From NCBI GenBank assembly GCA_025454955.1, contig JALONL010000014.1, positions 1 through 64,000 on the forward strand: a stretch of DNA of 64,000 nt, in the 5' to 3' direction. The notes beneath the pieces are model-generated. The model was not told the DNA's origin. It searched no databases and was given only the letters and a program-made list of their open reading frames with translations. This DNA is from Bacteroidia bacterium (GTDB lineage Bacteria; Bacteroidota; Bacteroidia; Palsa-965). Below, piece after piece: positions 52,352 to 61,745 of the stretch (position 1 is its first letter; each line of letters opens with the position of its first letter). A program made the translations under genes and the position numbers.

Positions 52352-53212
52352 TTATTCTGTCCTTACTTCCATTGTTACTCTATCCGTTCTCGCATCGAGT
52401 GTGATAAACAGTGTTTCGGGGCGCAGGAAACGATATTCAATGCGGTAGTATTCTTTGACAATGCCATAAGTAATTTCTTCGGGTGAAATAAAATGAACCG
52501 GTCCTTTAAAAAAGAGTGAATCTGTTTCAGTGACACGGGTTACTTTTCCCAAACGAATATCAAAACAAAACCCTGATTCCATGGGGAAATGAAGGGGGCG
52601 GCCGGCTGTATTAAAAGTGTCGCCTTTCAGTATAAATCCATTATTCACGGTAGCGTGTTCATTGCCAAAAAAACCGGCAATTGAATCATTCTTTTTTGAG
52701 TTAATTACTTTGAATTTCACAACTCCTCTTTCCAGATGATTTATGAGAATGGAATCATTAATATGTTTCCAATACAGAAACGCCAGTTGATATGTCAATG
52801 GCTGAAGCGAATCAAGCAATTTCTGTTGTTCGGGTGTGTAAATTATTCTTCCGTAGAAGCCGAGGTCGTCGCAGCATAAATAAGGAAAGAGATAGTAACT
52901 CGAATCAGGATGAAACCGGGTTAAGATAATCCTGTCGGGACGATCTTTATCTTTTACCACCACTGTATCAAACTGCGGCCAGTGAACAGGAATTTTTTTC
53001 GCCGAATCGCCGGGTAATACTGGTGTGCGATTTACAAACCATTGCAGAAATTCGTTAAAGGGCAACCTGTCCATTTCATCTTCTGGAATACCTTCGAGAT
53101 GAAACAGGGCTGTAGCAGTTTGTGCATTGCATACACTTGAATAGCACAACCCATTTACACACATCAAAAATAAGGCGAATCGTAAAAACAGGGTGCTAAG
53201 GGTTGTGCTCAT
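52352..53212 (-). CDS. Secreted protein of unknown function
   Basis: 286 residues from the ATG at 53212 (MSTTLSTLFLRFALFLMCVN), which gives a hydrophobic signal segment ending near YSSVCNAQ. The mature part is mixed alpha/beta with no motif I recognise; IPEDEMDRLPFNEFLQWFVN and PESGFCFDIRLGKVTRV-like segments may help in a search. It stands alone: its stop is 18 bases from the convergent YidD-like gene, and a T9SS protein lies divergently 84 bases away. Function unknown. Confidence 0.72.
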   Translation of the reverse strand: MSTTLSTLFLRFALFLMCVNGLCYSSVCNAQTATALFHLEGIPEDEMDRLPFNEFLQWFVNRTPVLPGDSAKKIPVHWPQFDTVVVKDKDRPDRIILTRFHPDSSYYLFPYLCCDDLGFYGRIIYTPEQQKLLDSLQPLTYQLAFLYWKHINDSILINHLERGVVKFKVINSKKNDSIAGFFGNEHATVNNGFILKGDTFNTAGRPLHFPMESGFCFDIRLGKVTRVTETDSLFFKGPVHFISPEEITYGIVKEYYRIEYRFLRPETLFITLDARTDRVTMEVRTE

Positions 53213-53296
53213 ATCCGCTTGAATCCCCAGTAAGATAAACAATGCAACCCAATCGGGGTAACACAAGTCACTGAAAAATTCTGCATCTTTATCGGC

Positions 53297-54898
53297 ATGA
53301 TCCGCTCAATCATTGCCGCTTCCCTGCCCTGCCTTTTCTTCTTCGCCCAACTGAAGGCCCAGCCCGGCCCGCAGCCTCCGTTTACCATAGAACTTGAAGC
53401 GGTGGCTACTGCCCAGCCCCTGCCCGGCCTGCATTCGTTTGCGTTTGCGCAGGACGGCTCGCGGTGGTTGTTTGCCGGCGGACGCATAAACGGGCTGCAC
53501 GGGTTTTCTACCAACGATAATTTCCCGGTGCAGTTTGCCAACGATAACCTCATTGTAATTGACACGGCAAACTGGCAGGTCTATCAAAGTTCGGTGTATC
53601 CGCTTGGCCTGCAAATGGCCGATCCGCTGCGGAGCACCAATATGCAGTATGTGCAGCGCGGCGATTATTTGTACATGACCGGCGGCTTTGGCTGGGACAG
53701 TACGGCAAACGGCTACCGCACATTTCCCACGCTAACGGCCATTCGGGTGGATAGTGTAATTGATGCAGTAATAAACAACACACCGCTGGCCCCGCACATA
53801 CGCCAGCTTACCGACACCAACCTGCGCGTATGCGGCGGCGAAATGGCCATGCTGGGCAATGAATTTTACCTCTGCTTTGGTCACAATTTCAGCGGCCGCT
53901 ATTCCGATCCGCCCGTCCCCACTTTCACCCAGCGTTACACCGAGCAGATACGCCGCTTCGAAATTATCGACAACGGCACCAGCCTGCAAATAGCCAACTA
54001 CACCGCCTTTACCGACACCGCCCACTTTCACCGCCGCGACCTCAACCTGGGCCACATCATACGCCCCAACGGCAGCGAGGCCCTCATGGCCTACAGCGGC
54101 GTATTCCAGAAAAACGCCGATCTGCCCTGGCCCTCGCCCATTCTCATTACCGGCAGCGGCGGAGTGTTGCAAGCCGGTTTTACACAGTTGCTCAACAACT
54201 ACACCTGCGGCATGGTGCCCGTTTTCGATTCGCTGCTGGGCGATATGTACACGGTTTTTCTTGGCGGCATGGGCTGGTACACTTACGATGCAAACACCAA
54301 CAACTGGGTGTATGATTCGCTGGTGCCGTTTGTGAGCGATATTGGCCTTATTACCCAATACGCCAACGGCCAGTTTGCCCAAAGCGTACTGCCCACGCGC
54401 ATGAACGGCCTGCAAGGCTCCAACGCCAAATTCATAGCCGCCGCCCCGGCCATGCAGTATGCAAACGATGTAATAAACCTGCGCCGCCTGCAAGGGCGCG
54501 TGCTGGCGGGCTACCTGTATGGCGGAATACAGTCGCAGTTGCCCAATCTCTCGCCGGTTACGGTGGCAGTTGATACAGTTTATCGCGTATGGATTACGCC
54601 TGACCAGTTGATTTTGCCCGTGACCGAGGCCAATACCGGCATTGCATTTATGCGCATATTTCCCAACCCGGCAGGTACGCAGGCCTGTGTGCGCATAAAA
54701 ACCGCGCAAAACGAGCTGCTGCGCATTTCACTGCTCGATGTGCAGGGAAGGGTAATTCAACAGCATCAACTGCCCGCCGCTGCCGGGTTGCAGCAGGATT
54801 TCTGGCTCAATACTTCGGCGCTGGCCAACGGATTGTATTCGGTGAAAGTGGAAACGGCCACAGGTGTGCAGGTGCTGCGGCTTGCCGTGCAGGAGTAG
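53297..54898 (+). CDS. Kelch-like beta-propeller protein with T9SS type A sorting domain
   Basis: 533 residues with a signal peptide, MIRSIIAASLPCLFFFAQL. The middle resembles a kelch propeller: SRWLFAGGRINGLHGF, DNLIVIDTANWQVY, GDYLYMTGGFGWDST and GNEFYLCFGHNFSGRY are separate blades. The last about 90 residues (MRIFPNPAGTQACVRIKT...GRVIQQH...GLYSVKVETATGVQVLRL) form a T9SS type A sorting domain, so it is exported to the surface. Ligand unknown. Neighbouring genes are unrelated. Confidence 0.82.
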   Translation: MIRSIIAASLPCLFFFAQLKAQPGPQPPFTIELEAVATAQPLPGLHSFAFAQDGSRWLFAGGRINGLHGFSTNDNFPVQFANDNLIVIDTANWQVYQSSVYPLGLQMADPLRSTNMQYVQRGDYLYMTGGFGWDSTANGYRTFPTLTAIRVDSVIDAVINNTPLAPHIRQLTDTNLRVCGGEMAMLGNEFYLCFGHNFSGRYSDPPVPTFTQRYTEQIRRFEIIDNGTSLQIANYTAFTDTAHFHRRDLNLGHIIRPNGSEALMAYSGVFQKNADLPWPSPILITGSGGVLQAGFTQLLNNYTCGMVPVFDSLLGDMYTVFLGGMGWYTYDANTNNWVYDSLVPFVSDIGLITQYANGQFAQSVLPTRMNGLQGSNAKFIAAAPAMQYANDVINLRRLQGRVLAGYLYGGIQSQLPNLSPVTVAVDTVYRVWITPDQLILPVTEANTGIAFMRIFPNPAGTQACVRIKTAQNELLRISLLDVQGRVIQQHQLPAAAGLQQDFWLNTSALANGLYSVKVETATGVQVLRLAVQE

Positions 54899-55004
54899 CA
54901 GATGCGGGTGCTGCTTCATGAGCATTAAAATCAGGAGTGCCTTGCATTAATGTGTGAACGTAAGCTGCGTTGTTTTCTGTTTTTGCAATAAATTGCCGGC
55001 AGTT

Positions 55005-55775
55005 ATGTCTGAAAACCCTCATCAATGCCTTAATTGCGGGCACACACTTACCGGCCGTTACTGCGTGAACTGCGGACAAAAAGCCGATACACACCGCATC
55101 ACCACCCGCCATTTTATTATGCACGATTTGCTGCACGGCACACTGCACATTGAAAAAGGGTTGTTCTTTACAATTATACAAGTGCTCAAGCATCGCGGCC
55201 AGACAGCACTCGATTATATTTCGGGTAAACGAATCAGGTATTACAATGTGTTTTACCTCTCGCTTATTCTGCTCAGCTTAAACATTTTGGCAGTGGTATT
55301 CAAACACCGCATTTTACCCGATACCGCAATGAAGCATTCGGGCGAAGTGAGCAGTGTATTCGTATTTGCCGCAGCGAATATGAAGTTTATTGTGCTCACC
55401 TTCATTCCGTTTATGGCGCTAAATTCCTTAATTCTCTTTCGCCGCAAGAAACACAATTATGCCGAGCATGTGGTGGCTGCCGGCTTTTGCATGGTGGCCG
55501 CCCTTACACTGGCACTTATTGCCAATCTTATTCTGCTGCTGGGAAATATAACGTTCTTCAGTTATCTCGGCAGTTTTGTTGGCTTTCTCGTTTTCCTTAC
55601 ACCCCTGTTTTTTTATTTCAGTTATTCGGCCCCTCAATACCGTTTCTGGGGATATAGCTGGCGAATACTGCTTTTTTACGTGCTGTTTATTTTGCAGGTA
55701 TTTATTTTAATTCTTCTGCTTTCCTTTGCCTTTACCGGCGAATTAAATATCAGCGGTGAAATTAACCTCAACTAA
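55005..55775 (+). CDS. DUF3667 family membrane protein with zinc ribbon
   Basis: 256 residues. The N-terminal CLNCGHTLTGRYCVNCGQ is a CxxC...CxxC zinc ribbon, followed by RITTRHFIMHDLLHGTLHIEKG, typical of DUF3667. Four to five membrane helices follow (for example YYNVFYLSLILLSLNILAVV and FFSYLGSFVGFLVFL). The family is widespread in Bacteroidota; its function is unknown. I use the ATG at 55005. It is followed by a hairpin terminator. Confidence 0.82.
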   Translation: MSENPHQCLNCGHTLTGRYCVNCGQKADTHRITTRHFIMHDLLHGTLHIEKGLFFTIIQVLKHRGQTALDYISGKRIRYYNVFYLSLILLSLNILAVVFKHRILPDTAMKHSGEVSSVFVFAAANMKFIVLTFIPFMALNSLILFRRKKHNYAEHVVAAGFCMVAALTLALIANLILLLGNITFFSYLGSFVGFLVFLTPLFFYFSYSAPQYRFWGYSWRILLFYVLFILQVFILILLLSFAFTGELNISGEINLN

Positions 55776-55808
55776 TCTGGCCGCCCGATCTATTGCGCTT
55801 CGCTAAGA

Positions 55809-55836
55809 TTTATCCGGCATTGCCGGATAAACTTTT
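55809..55836 (+). terminator. Probable terminator of the DUF3667 gene
   Basis: A perfect 10-bp stem (tttatccggc, loop att, gccggataaa) followed by CTTTTC, 34 bases after the stop codon. The short T-tract and the sequence aaacttttcg match the aroE hairpin at 37934. Confidence 0.5.
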
Positions 55837-56105
55837 CGCCATGTTAAAACAGGTTTGTGGCTTGTTTCAAAAATCACATCATGGAAATTACCTCAAACAA
55901 CCTTCCCCCATTTTCTGTAAATACTATTTTTTCTTTCGCCGCCGATGAATACTGTATAAAATAAATTGCCCCCGGTCACCCCGCCAACTGATAAGCATCA
56001 GTGCATATTTAGCCCTTCCGCACTAAACTTGTCCCACAACAAAATCTGCCACGTACCTTCTGCGCTTGTGTGACCAAAGTAACTGTACACAAAATATGGC
56101 AGGCA

Positions 56106-56113
56106 TAATTTTG
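56106..56113 (+). promoter_or_regulatory. Promoter -7 element of the MBL-rhodanese gene
   Basis: TAATTTTG, an exact TAnnTTTG match, ends 14 and 26 bases before the two candidate ATG codons. It argues against a GTG start at 56113. No -33 TTTG was found at the expected distance. Confidence 0.5.
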
Positions 56114-56139
56114 TGGCATCAAAACAAATGGAATCAACC

Positions 56140-57564
56140 ATGAAAGTAGAACAACTCTATACCGGCTGCCTCGCCCAGGGCGCATATTACATAGAAAGTA
56201 ACGGCGAAGCGGCAATCATAGATCCGCTGCGCGAAGTGCAGCCTTATATTGACATGGCCGAAAAGCGCGGCGCAAAAATCAAATACATTTTCGAAACTCA
56301 TTTTCATGCCGACTTTGTGAGCGGCCACGTAGATCTGGCGCGCAAAACCGGAGCCAAAATTGTGTACGGCCCCACCCAGCTCAAAACCGGTTTCGATGCC
56401 ATAATCGGCTACGACGGACAGGTTTTTCATGTAGGCAATGTATCGCTCACACTCATTCACACACCCGGGCATACCATGGAAAGCAGTTGCTTCTTGCTTA
56501 AAGACGAGCAGGGAAACTCGCATTCCATTTTTACCGGCGATACCCTGTTTATAGGCGATGTGGGCCGTCCCGATCTTGCACAGCATGTAATTGCCGATCT
56601 CACGCAGGAGAAACTGGCGGCGCATTTGTACGAATCGCTGCACAATAAAATACTGCCCCTTTCTGACCATTTAATTGTATATCCCGCACACGGCGCGGGC
56701 AGTGCCTGTGGCAAAAACCTGAGTAAAGAAACCTCCGACACGCTGGGCAACCAGAAAAAAACAAACTATGCCCTGCGTGAAGGATTGACCAAAGAACAGT
56801 TTATTGCCGAACTGCTTAACGGCCTTACACCTCCTCCCGGCTATTTCCCCAAAAATGTGCTGATGAATGTACACGGCTACGAAAACGTGGAACTGGTGCT
56901 CAACCGCGGCACACAGGCGCTTTCGGCCGCCGCATTTGAAGCCGCAGCCAACGAAACCGGCGCCGTAATGCTCGATACCCGCGATGCCGCCGTATTTGCC
57001 GCCGCACACATTCCAAACAGCATAAACATTGGCATAAACGGCGACTTTGCCGTGTGGGTGGGCACACTCATTACCGACATCAAACAACCCATCCTGCTCA
57101 TTACCGAACCCGGCCGCCAACAGGAAGCCGTAACCCGCCTTGCCCGCGTAGGCTACGACCACGCCATAGGTTATCTCGATGGCGGCATGGAGGCCTGGAA
57201 AAAAGCCGGAAAAGAAACTGCCCAAACTGCCAGCATCAGTGCCGCTGAGTTTGCTGCCGCCGTTGAAAGCAACCCGCAGGCCGCAATTCTCGACGTGCGC
57301 AAGGCCAGCGAATACAATTCCGAGCACATTATCGGCGCAAACAATCTTCCGCTCAACTACATCAACCAGCACCTGCACGAAGTTGATCGCCACAAAACGG
57401 TTTATGTACACTGCGCTGGCGGTTACCGCTCCATGATTTTTGTGTCTATTCTGGAAGCACGCGGATTTACCAATCTGGTGAATGTGGCCGGTGGTTTTGC
57501 AGCCATAAAGGCAACCGGCAAACTTCCTGTAACCGACTATGTGTGTCCTACAACAATGCTGTAA
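56140..57564 (+). CDS. MBL-fold hydrolase with two rhodanese domains (persulfide dioxygenase type)
   Basis: 474 residues. The metallo-beta-lactamase domain has THFHADFVSGH (His54, His56, Asp58, His63), HTPGHTMESSC and FTGDTLFIGDVGRPDL, as in ETHE1-like persulfide dioxygenases. Two rhodanese domains follow: the first (MLDTRDAAVFAAAHI) has no Cys in its loop and is probably inactive; the second (LDVRKASEYNSEHI) has VHCAGGYRS with an active-site Cys. The protein probably oxidises persulfide to sulfite or transfers it. The start could also be 56128. A small membrane protein gene overlaps by one base (TAATG). Confidence 0.9.
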   Translation: MKVEQLYTGCLAQGAYYIESNGEAAIIDPLREVQPYIDMAEKRGAKIKYIFETHFHADFVSGHVDLARKTGAKIVYGPTQLKTGFDAIIGYDGQVFHVGNVSLTLIHTPGHTMESSCFLLKDEQGNSHSIFTGDTLFIGDVGRPDLAQHVIADLTQEKLAAHLYESLHNKILPLSDHLIVYPAHGAGSACGKNLSKETSDTLGNQKKTNYALREGLTKEQFIAELLNGLTPPPGYFPKNVLMNVHGYENVELVLNRGTQALSAAAFEAAANETGAVMLDTRDAAVFAAAHIPNSINIGINGDFAVWVGTLITDIKQPILLITEPGRQQEAVTRLARVGYDHAIGYLDGGMEAWKKAGKETAQTASISAAEFAAAVESNPQAAILDVRKASEYNSEHIIGANNLPLNYINQHLHEVDRHKTVYVHCAGGYRSMIFVSILEARGFTNLVNVAGGFAAIKATGKLPVTDYVCPTTML

Positions 57565-57809
57565 TGAAAACACTTTTTTCTGCAAACGGGCAGTTCAACT
57601 GGTTGCGCCTACTGCGTTTTGCGCTGGGCATTTTCATGGGCATTCAGGCGTTTCACGGGCAGGATGTGCTGGCGGGAATTCTGAGCGCCATTTTGTTGTG
57701 GCAGGCTTATACCAATGCGGGCTGTGCGTGGGGCGCTTGCAGTGTACCGGTAAACAGCAGCAATGGCAATACAGAAATTGAGGCCGAGGAAGTAACGGCG
57801 AAAAAGTAG
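57564..57809 (+). CDS. Small membrane protein linked to the MBL-rhodanese gene
   Basis: 81 residues: LRLLRFALGIFMGIQAFHGQDVLAGILSAILLWQAYTNAGC (shown as two short helices, about residues 14-32 and 35-52) with cysteines in NAGCAWGACS and an acidic tail. It resembles DUF2892/YgaP-like small proteins associated with rhodaneses. The stop of the MBL-rhodanese gene and this ATG share one base, so both are made together. The Cys pair may take part in sulfur handling, which is inference. It ends at the base adjacent to the next gene's stop. Confidence 0.75.
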   Translation: MKTLFSANGQFNWLRLLRFALGIFMGIQAFHGQDVLAGILSAILLWQAYTNAGCAWGACSVPVNSSNGNTEIEAEEVTAKK

Positions 57810-59465
57810 TTACCGCATCAGTGTGACAAAGCCTGTCTTTACTTCGGGATTGCCAAAACAATCGGCCGTAAGCAGCCGCCAGTAATACACGCCTTCTTCG
57901 GCCGCCGAACTGTTGAATGTGCCATCCCAGCCCTGCGCCGGATTGTTGCTTCTGAAAAGCGAATTGCCCCAGCGGCTGAATATTTCGAGCTCGAAACCAT
58001 CGGTAGCTGCTGTGGAAAATGCGAATACATCGTTTATGCCGTCGCCGTTGGGGGTGAATACGTTGAGCTCGATTACGGGTCCGCCATTCTGCTCCGGACA
58101 GCTGGCACTGCGCTGGTAACGCCACAATGTGTTCGATATGGATGATAATGATAAATTAGTGTAGCCACCAAACAACCAGAAATCACCGTTGAGTGAAGTG
58201 AAGCCAACTGAGCCGGCATTCCCGCCGGGCTGACTGCCGGTTGATGGCACTTGCAGTGTACCGTAACTGGATGGTTGATTAACAAGCAATGAACCATCAA
58301 TCCAGTTAAACTGAAGCGTTGACGGATTAAACATCCAAAACGCATTTTGTGAGGGTACTGTCGACATATTAGCAAACCCGCCAAGCTGCCAGAAGTTACC
58401 ACACGCATCGGTCCAGCAGGCCCGTCCTTCAAAATTACTGGCAGGGGCCTCTGTGCCAAAATTACAGGTAGCAAAAAATTCGGCCGGCTGATTAAGCAGA
58501 TTGGTTCCGGCCATCCAGGTCCATTGCAAAGTAACCGGATCATATTTCCACATATCATTTAAATAATCGAAGGTCCCGGAGGCCAGACTCATGCCTCCCC
58601 AGAGCCAGAAGTTTCCATAACGGTCTGTCCAATGTGAATACACAGCTCTGCTTCCCGGTGTGTTGGTGGCTGACGGGATTTGCTGTGCTCCCCAAACAGT
58701 CTGTACAGTAGGTAAGTTATTGCCACTCATCCATGTCCAGTTATTTGTGGCAATGTCATATTTCCACATATCATCGAAATAACTGGTGCCACCAAAAAGC
58801 CAGAGTTCATTGGAGTTTCTCTCCCAGGTAGCATTGGTTTCGTCGCGGGGTGGAGGTAAATTGCCTGGGGCGGCTACGCCCTGCGTGCCAAATACACCGG
58901 TAGCATTTAGCGTATTCGGGCCCTTCATCCAGGTCCATTCATTGGTGGCAATGGTGTATCTCCATAGGTCGCCAAGAACACCATCAAAGCCATTCGCATC
59001 TATCCCTCTGCCACCAAAAAGCCAGAGGTGCCCGTTATTGTCTGTCCAGGTTGCAGCCCCGAAACCACGCGCTCCGGGATAGTTGGTGGTTGACGGTACG
59101 CCCTGTGTACCATACACCCCGGCCGAAGGAGTTTGAGGTCCGTTCATCCATGTCCAGTTATTGGTGGCCGGTTCAAAACGCCAAAGACCGTTATGGTAAT
59201 CAAAAGTATTTCCCTCTATCCCGCCAAAGATCCAAAAGTTCCCCTGCTCATCGGTCCAGTTGGCAGTTTCATAAAGGGCAGGCGGAGTATTACCCGGAGC
59301 CGGTAAACCTTGTGTACCCCAAACAGCAACACCGTTAACGAAGTTGCTGCCGTTCATCCAGGTCCATGTACCATTCTGCGCATGAACTGCAACTGAAAAA
59401 CACAATAGTGATAGTAATAAAGAATTACAAAGCATAACTACACGATGTAAATAATAATTTTTCAC
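57810..59465 (-). CDS. Kelch-type protein with CHU_C gliding-motility sorting domain (family member 1)
   Basis: 551 residues with a signal peptide (MLCNSLLLSLLCFSVAVHAQ follows a GTG start at 59465; an ATG at 59435 is the alternative). Six blade repeats carry the pattern WTDxxGNFWxFGG (for example NWTDEQGNFWIFGG and TWTDNNGHLWLFGG). The C-terminus NVFTPNGDGINDVFAFSTAA...GFELEIFSRWGNSLF...DGTFNSSAAEEGVYYWRL is the CHU_C (T9SS type B) sorting domain. Six blades match one for one with the next gene. Likely exported; function unknown. It is convergent with, and directly abuts, the small membrane protein gene. Confidence 0.85.
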   Translation of the reverse strand: MKNYYLHRVVMLCNSLLLSLLCFSVAVHAQNGTWTWMNGSNFVNGVAVWGTQGLPAPGNTPPALYETANWTDEQGNFWIFGGIEGNTFDYHNGLWRFEPATNNWTWMNGPQTPSAGVYGTQGVPSTTNYPGARGFGAATWTDNNGHLWLFGGRGIDANGFDGVLGDLWRYTIATNEWTWMKGPNTLNATGVFGTQGVAAPGNLPPPRDETNATWERNSNELWLFGGTSYFDDMWKYDIATNNWTWMSGNNLPTVQTVWGAQQIPSATNTPGSRAVYSHWTDRYGNFWLWGGMSLASGTFDYLNDMWKYDPVTLQWTWMAGTNLLNQPAEFFATCNFGTEAPASNFEGRACWTDACGNFWQLGGFANMSTVPSQNAFWMFNPSTLQFNWIDGSLLVNQPSSYGTLQVPSTGSQPGGNAGSVGFTSLNGDFWLFGGYTNLSLSSISNTLWRYQRSASCPEQNGGPVIELNVFTPNGDGINDVFAFSTAATDGFELEIFSRWGNSLFRSNNPAQGWDGTFNSSAAEEGVYYWRLLTADCFGNPEVKTGFVTLMR

Positions 59466-59495
59466 TAGTATTTCAATTTACCATAGATGTTTCAT

Positions 59496-59503
59496 CAAAG
59501 ATA
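59496..59503 (-). promoter_or_regulatory. Promoter -7 element of CHU_C family member 1
   Basis: The minus strand reads TATCTTTG, an exact TAnnTTTG match, 30 bases before the GTG at 59465 and 60 before the ATG at 59435. No -33 TTTG is placed correctly. Confidence 0.4.
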
Positions 59504-59552
59504 TTCTTTGTATCGGAATTAACCTTAAACGGATCAGGCAAATTTTCTCTGT

Positions 59553-61637
59553 TCACCTCATCAACGTTACAAATCCGGCCTGCATTTCCGGATTTCCAAA
59601 ACAATCGTTAGTACGCAAACGCCAGTAATACACCCCTTCCTCAGCCGCCGAACTGTTAAACGTACCATCCCAGCCCTGCGCCGGATTGCTGCTGCGGAAA
59701 AGCGAATTGCCCCAGCGGCTGAATATTTCGAGCTCGAAACCATCGGTAGCGGCTGTGGAAAATGCGAATACATCGTTTATGCCGTCGCCGTTGGGTGTAA
59801 ATACGTTGAGTGTTTCCACCACAGAGCCATTGGCGGCAAAATCAATCCTTACCGAATCGGTGGCCACGCAGGTGCCGTTGCTTACCTGTACAATGTAGAT
59901 TCCCGGAACATTTACCGTTATGGCCTGCGTGGTATCGCCGGTGCTCCAGTTGTATTGATTGCCGGTACTGCCTGCATTGAGCGAAGTGGTTTGGCCGGCG
60001 CAGAGAACGAGGTCGTTGCCCAGCTGAATCTGAGGTTGATTTTGCACCGTGATGATTGCTGTGGCCGTATCCACCGGAAGCAGGCAGGGCGACGAATTGT
60101 TTACAACTAATGTCACAGTAAAAGTACCTCCGGCCTCATAAGTATAGGAAGGCTGAGCAGCACTGCTCACATCGGTGGCCGATTGCGGATCGCCGAAATT
60201 CCAGCTATAAGCCGTGTTTGGATTTACCGGTGCCGAAAACGCTACCGGCAAAGGGGCACAACCGCCCGCGGGAGGATTAAGCGTAATGGCCGCCCCGCCC
60301 TGTGGTGCCGGACAGGTGGCACTGCGCTGGTAGCGCCACAACGAATTCGACATTTCGGCCGCATCGGTAAAGCCGCCAAACATCCAGAAATCGCCGTTGA
60401 GTGCGGTAAAGCCCACGCCACCGCCAAAACCGCCGGGCTGGTTGGTGGCCGCGGGCACCAGTATTGTACCATAATTTGAAGGCTGCCCGGGCTGCAGCGA
60501 ACCGCCAATCCAGTTAAACTGCACGGAAATCGGGTTAAACATCCACAAGGTATTTTGCGAAGCCAGTGTGGGATCGAGAAACGCAGTGGAATCGAACCCG
60601 CCAAACTGCCAGAAATTTCCACACTCATCGGTCCAGCAGGTGCGGCCTTCAAAATTGGCCCGCGGGGCTTCCGTACCATAATCGCAGGTGGTTTGAAACT
60701 GCGAAAGTGCATTGGGCGTTTGTGTACCGGCCATCCATGTCCATTGCAACGTTTGCGGATTGTATTTCCACATATCGTTGTAGGTGGTGGAACCAAGAAA
60801 GTAGCCGCCAAAAAACCAGAAGTTGCCCTGCCGGTCTTTCCACCTCGAATATACATTGCGCGTTCCCGGAGTGTTTGACGGTGAAGCGACCTGCTGCGTG
60901 CCCCACACTGCCGGAACAGATGGAGTGTTGCCGCCACTCATCCACGTCCAGTTGCCGTTAGCCGGGTCAAACTTCCACATATCATCAGAATAGCCGCCAA
61001 ACATCCAAAGTTCATCGTTGTTGCCCACCCAGGTTCCGTTGTTTTCGGCCCGTGGCGGTGGTGTATTGGCAGGAGCGGCCACGCCCTGTGTGCCAAAAAC
61101 ACCGGCAGGATTTACGGTGTTGGCACCTTTCATCCATGTCCATTCGTTGGTGGCAATGGTGTAGCGCCATAAATCGCCAAGCGTACCGCCCGTGCCGTTT
61201 ATATCAAGCCCCGAGCCGCCAAAAAGCCAGAGATGCCCGCTGCTGTCGGCCCAGCTTGCCGCGCCGTAGCCGCGGCCACCGGGATAATTGGCCGTGGAAG
61301 GAACTCCCTGCGTACCATACACCCCGGCCGATGGGGTTTGCGGCCCGCTCATCCAGGTCCAGTTATTGGTAAGCGGATCAAACTTCCACAGCGCATTATG
61401 AATATTGTTTGTGTTTCCATCGGCCCCGCCAAATATCCAGAAGTTGCCCTGCTGATCGGTCCAGTTGGCTGGTTCGTACAAGGCCGGTGGTGTATTGCCG
61501 GGAGCGGCCACGCCCTGCGTGCCCCAAACTGCCGGCGAATTATTGATATTGCTTCCCTTCATCCACGTCCACACACCGTTCTGCGCTTTTACACATACTG
61601 CAAAACCAATGGTGAGCAAGAGCAATAAGATTCGCAT
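59553..61637 (-). CDS. Kelch-type protein with PKD and CHU_C domains (family member 2)
   Basis: 694 residues with signal peptide MRILLLLLTIGFAVCVKA. The six kelch-like blades (for example NWTDQQGNFWIFGG and CWTDECGNFWQFGG) are close copies of those in member 1, including the fixed phrase WGTQGVAAPGNTPP. It then adds a PKD-type repeat (FSAPVNPNTAYSWNFGDPQ) and an Ig-like repeat before the CHU_C sorting domain. The two genes clearly derive from a tandem duplication, member 2 keeping or gaining the extra repeats. Exported surface protein; ligand unknown. Confidence 0.86.
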   Translation of the reverse strand: MRILLLLLTIGFAVCVKAQNGVWTWMKGSNINNSPAVWGTQGVAAPGNTPPALYEPANWTDQQGNFWIFGGADGNTNNIHNALWKFDPLTNNWTWMSGPQTPSAGVYGTQGVPSTANYPGGRGYGAASWADSSGHLWLFGGSGLDINGTGGTLGDLWRYTIATNEWTWMKGANTVNPAGVFGTQGVAAPANTPPPRAENNGTWVGNNDELWMFGGYSDDMWKFDPANGNWTWMSGGNTPSVPAVWGTQQVASPSNTPGTRNVYSRWKDRQGNFWFFGGYFLGSTTYNDMWKYNPQTLQWTWMAGTQTPNALSQFQTTCDYGTEAPRANFEGRTCWTDECGNFWQFGGFDSTAFLDPTLASQNTLWMFNPISVQFNWIGGSLQPGQPSNYGTILVPAATNQPGGFGGGVGFTALNGDFWMFGGFTDAAEMSNSLWRYQRSATCPAPQGGAAITLNPPAGGCAPLPVAFSAPVNPNTAYSWNFGDPQSATDVSSAAQPSYTYEAGGTFTVTLVVNNSSPCLLPVDTATAIITVQNQPQIQLGNDLVLCAGQTTSLNAGSTGNQYNWSTGDTTQAITVNVPGIYIVQVSNGTCVATDSVRIDFAANGSVVETLNVFTPNGDGINDVFAFSTAATDGFELEIFSRWGNSLFRSSNPAQGWDGTFNSSAAEEGVYYWRLRTNDCFGNPEMQAGFVTLMR

Positions 61638-61745
61638 AAAGTAAATTCTTCTTTGGGTTCAATCAATCAAACAAGCACACAAACCCATTGTTTTATCAGC
61701 AGCCATGAATTAGCAGAAATTTGCAAAATCAGCCTCTGCCCTGGG

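Larger units (their letters stand above)
55776..56139. other. Intergenic region before the MBL-rhodanese gene
   Basis: 364 bases without a gene. The left end has the terminator at 55809; the right end has the promoter element at 56106. Nothing else stands out in between. Confidence 0.45.
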
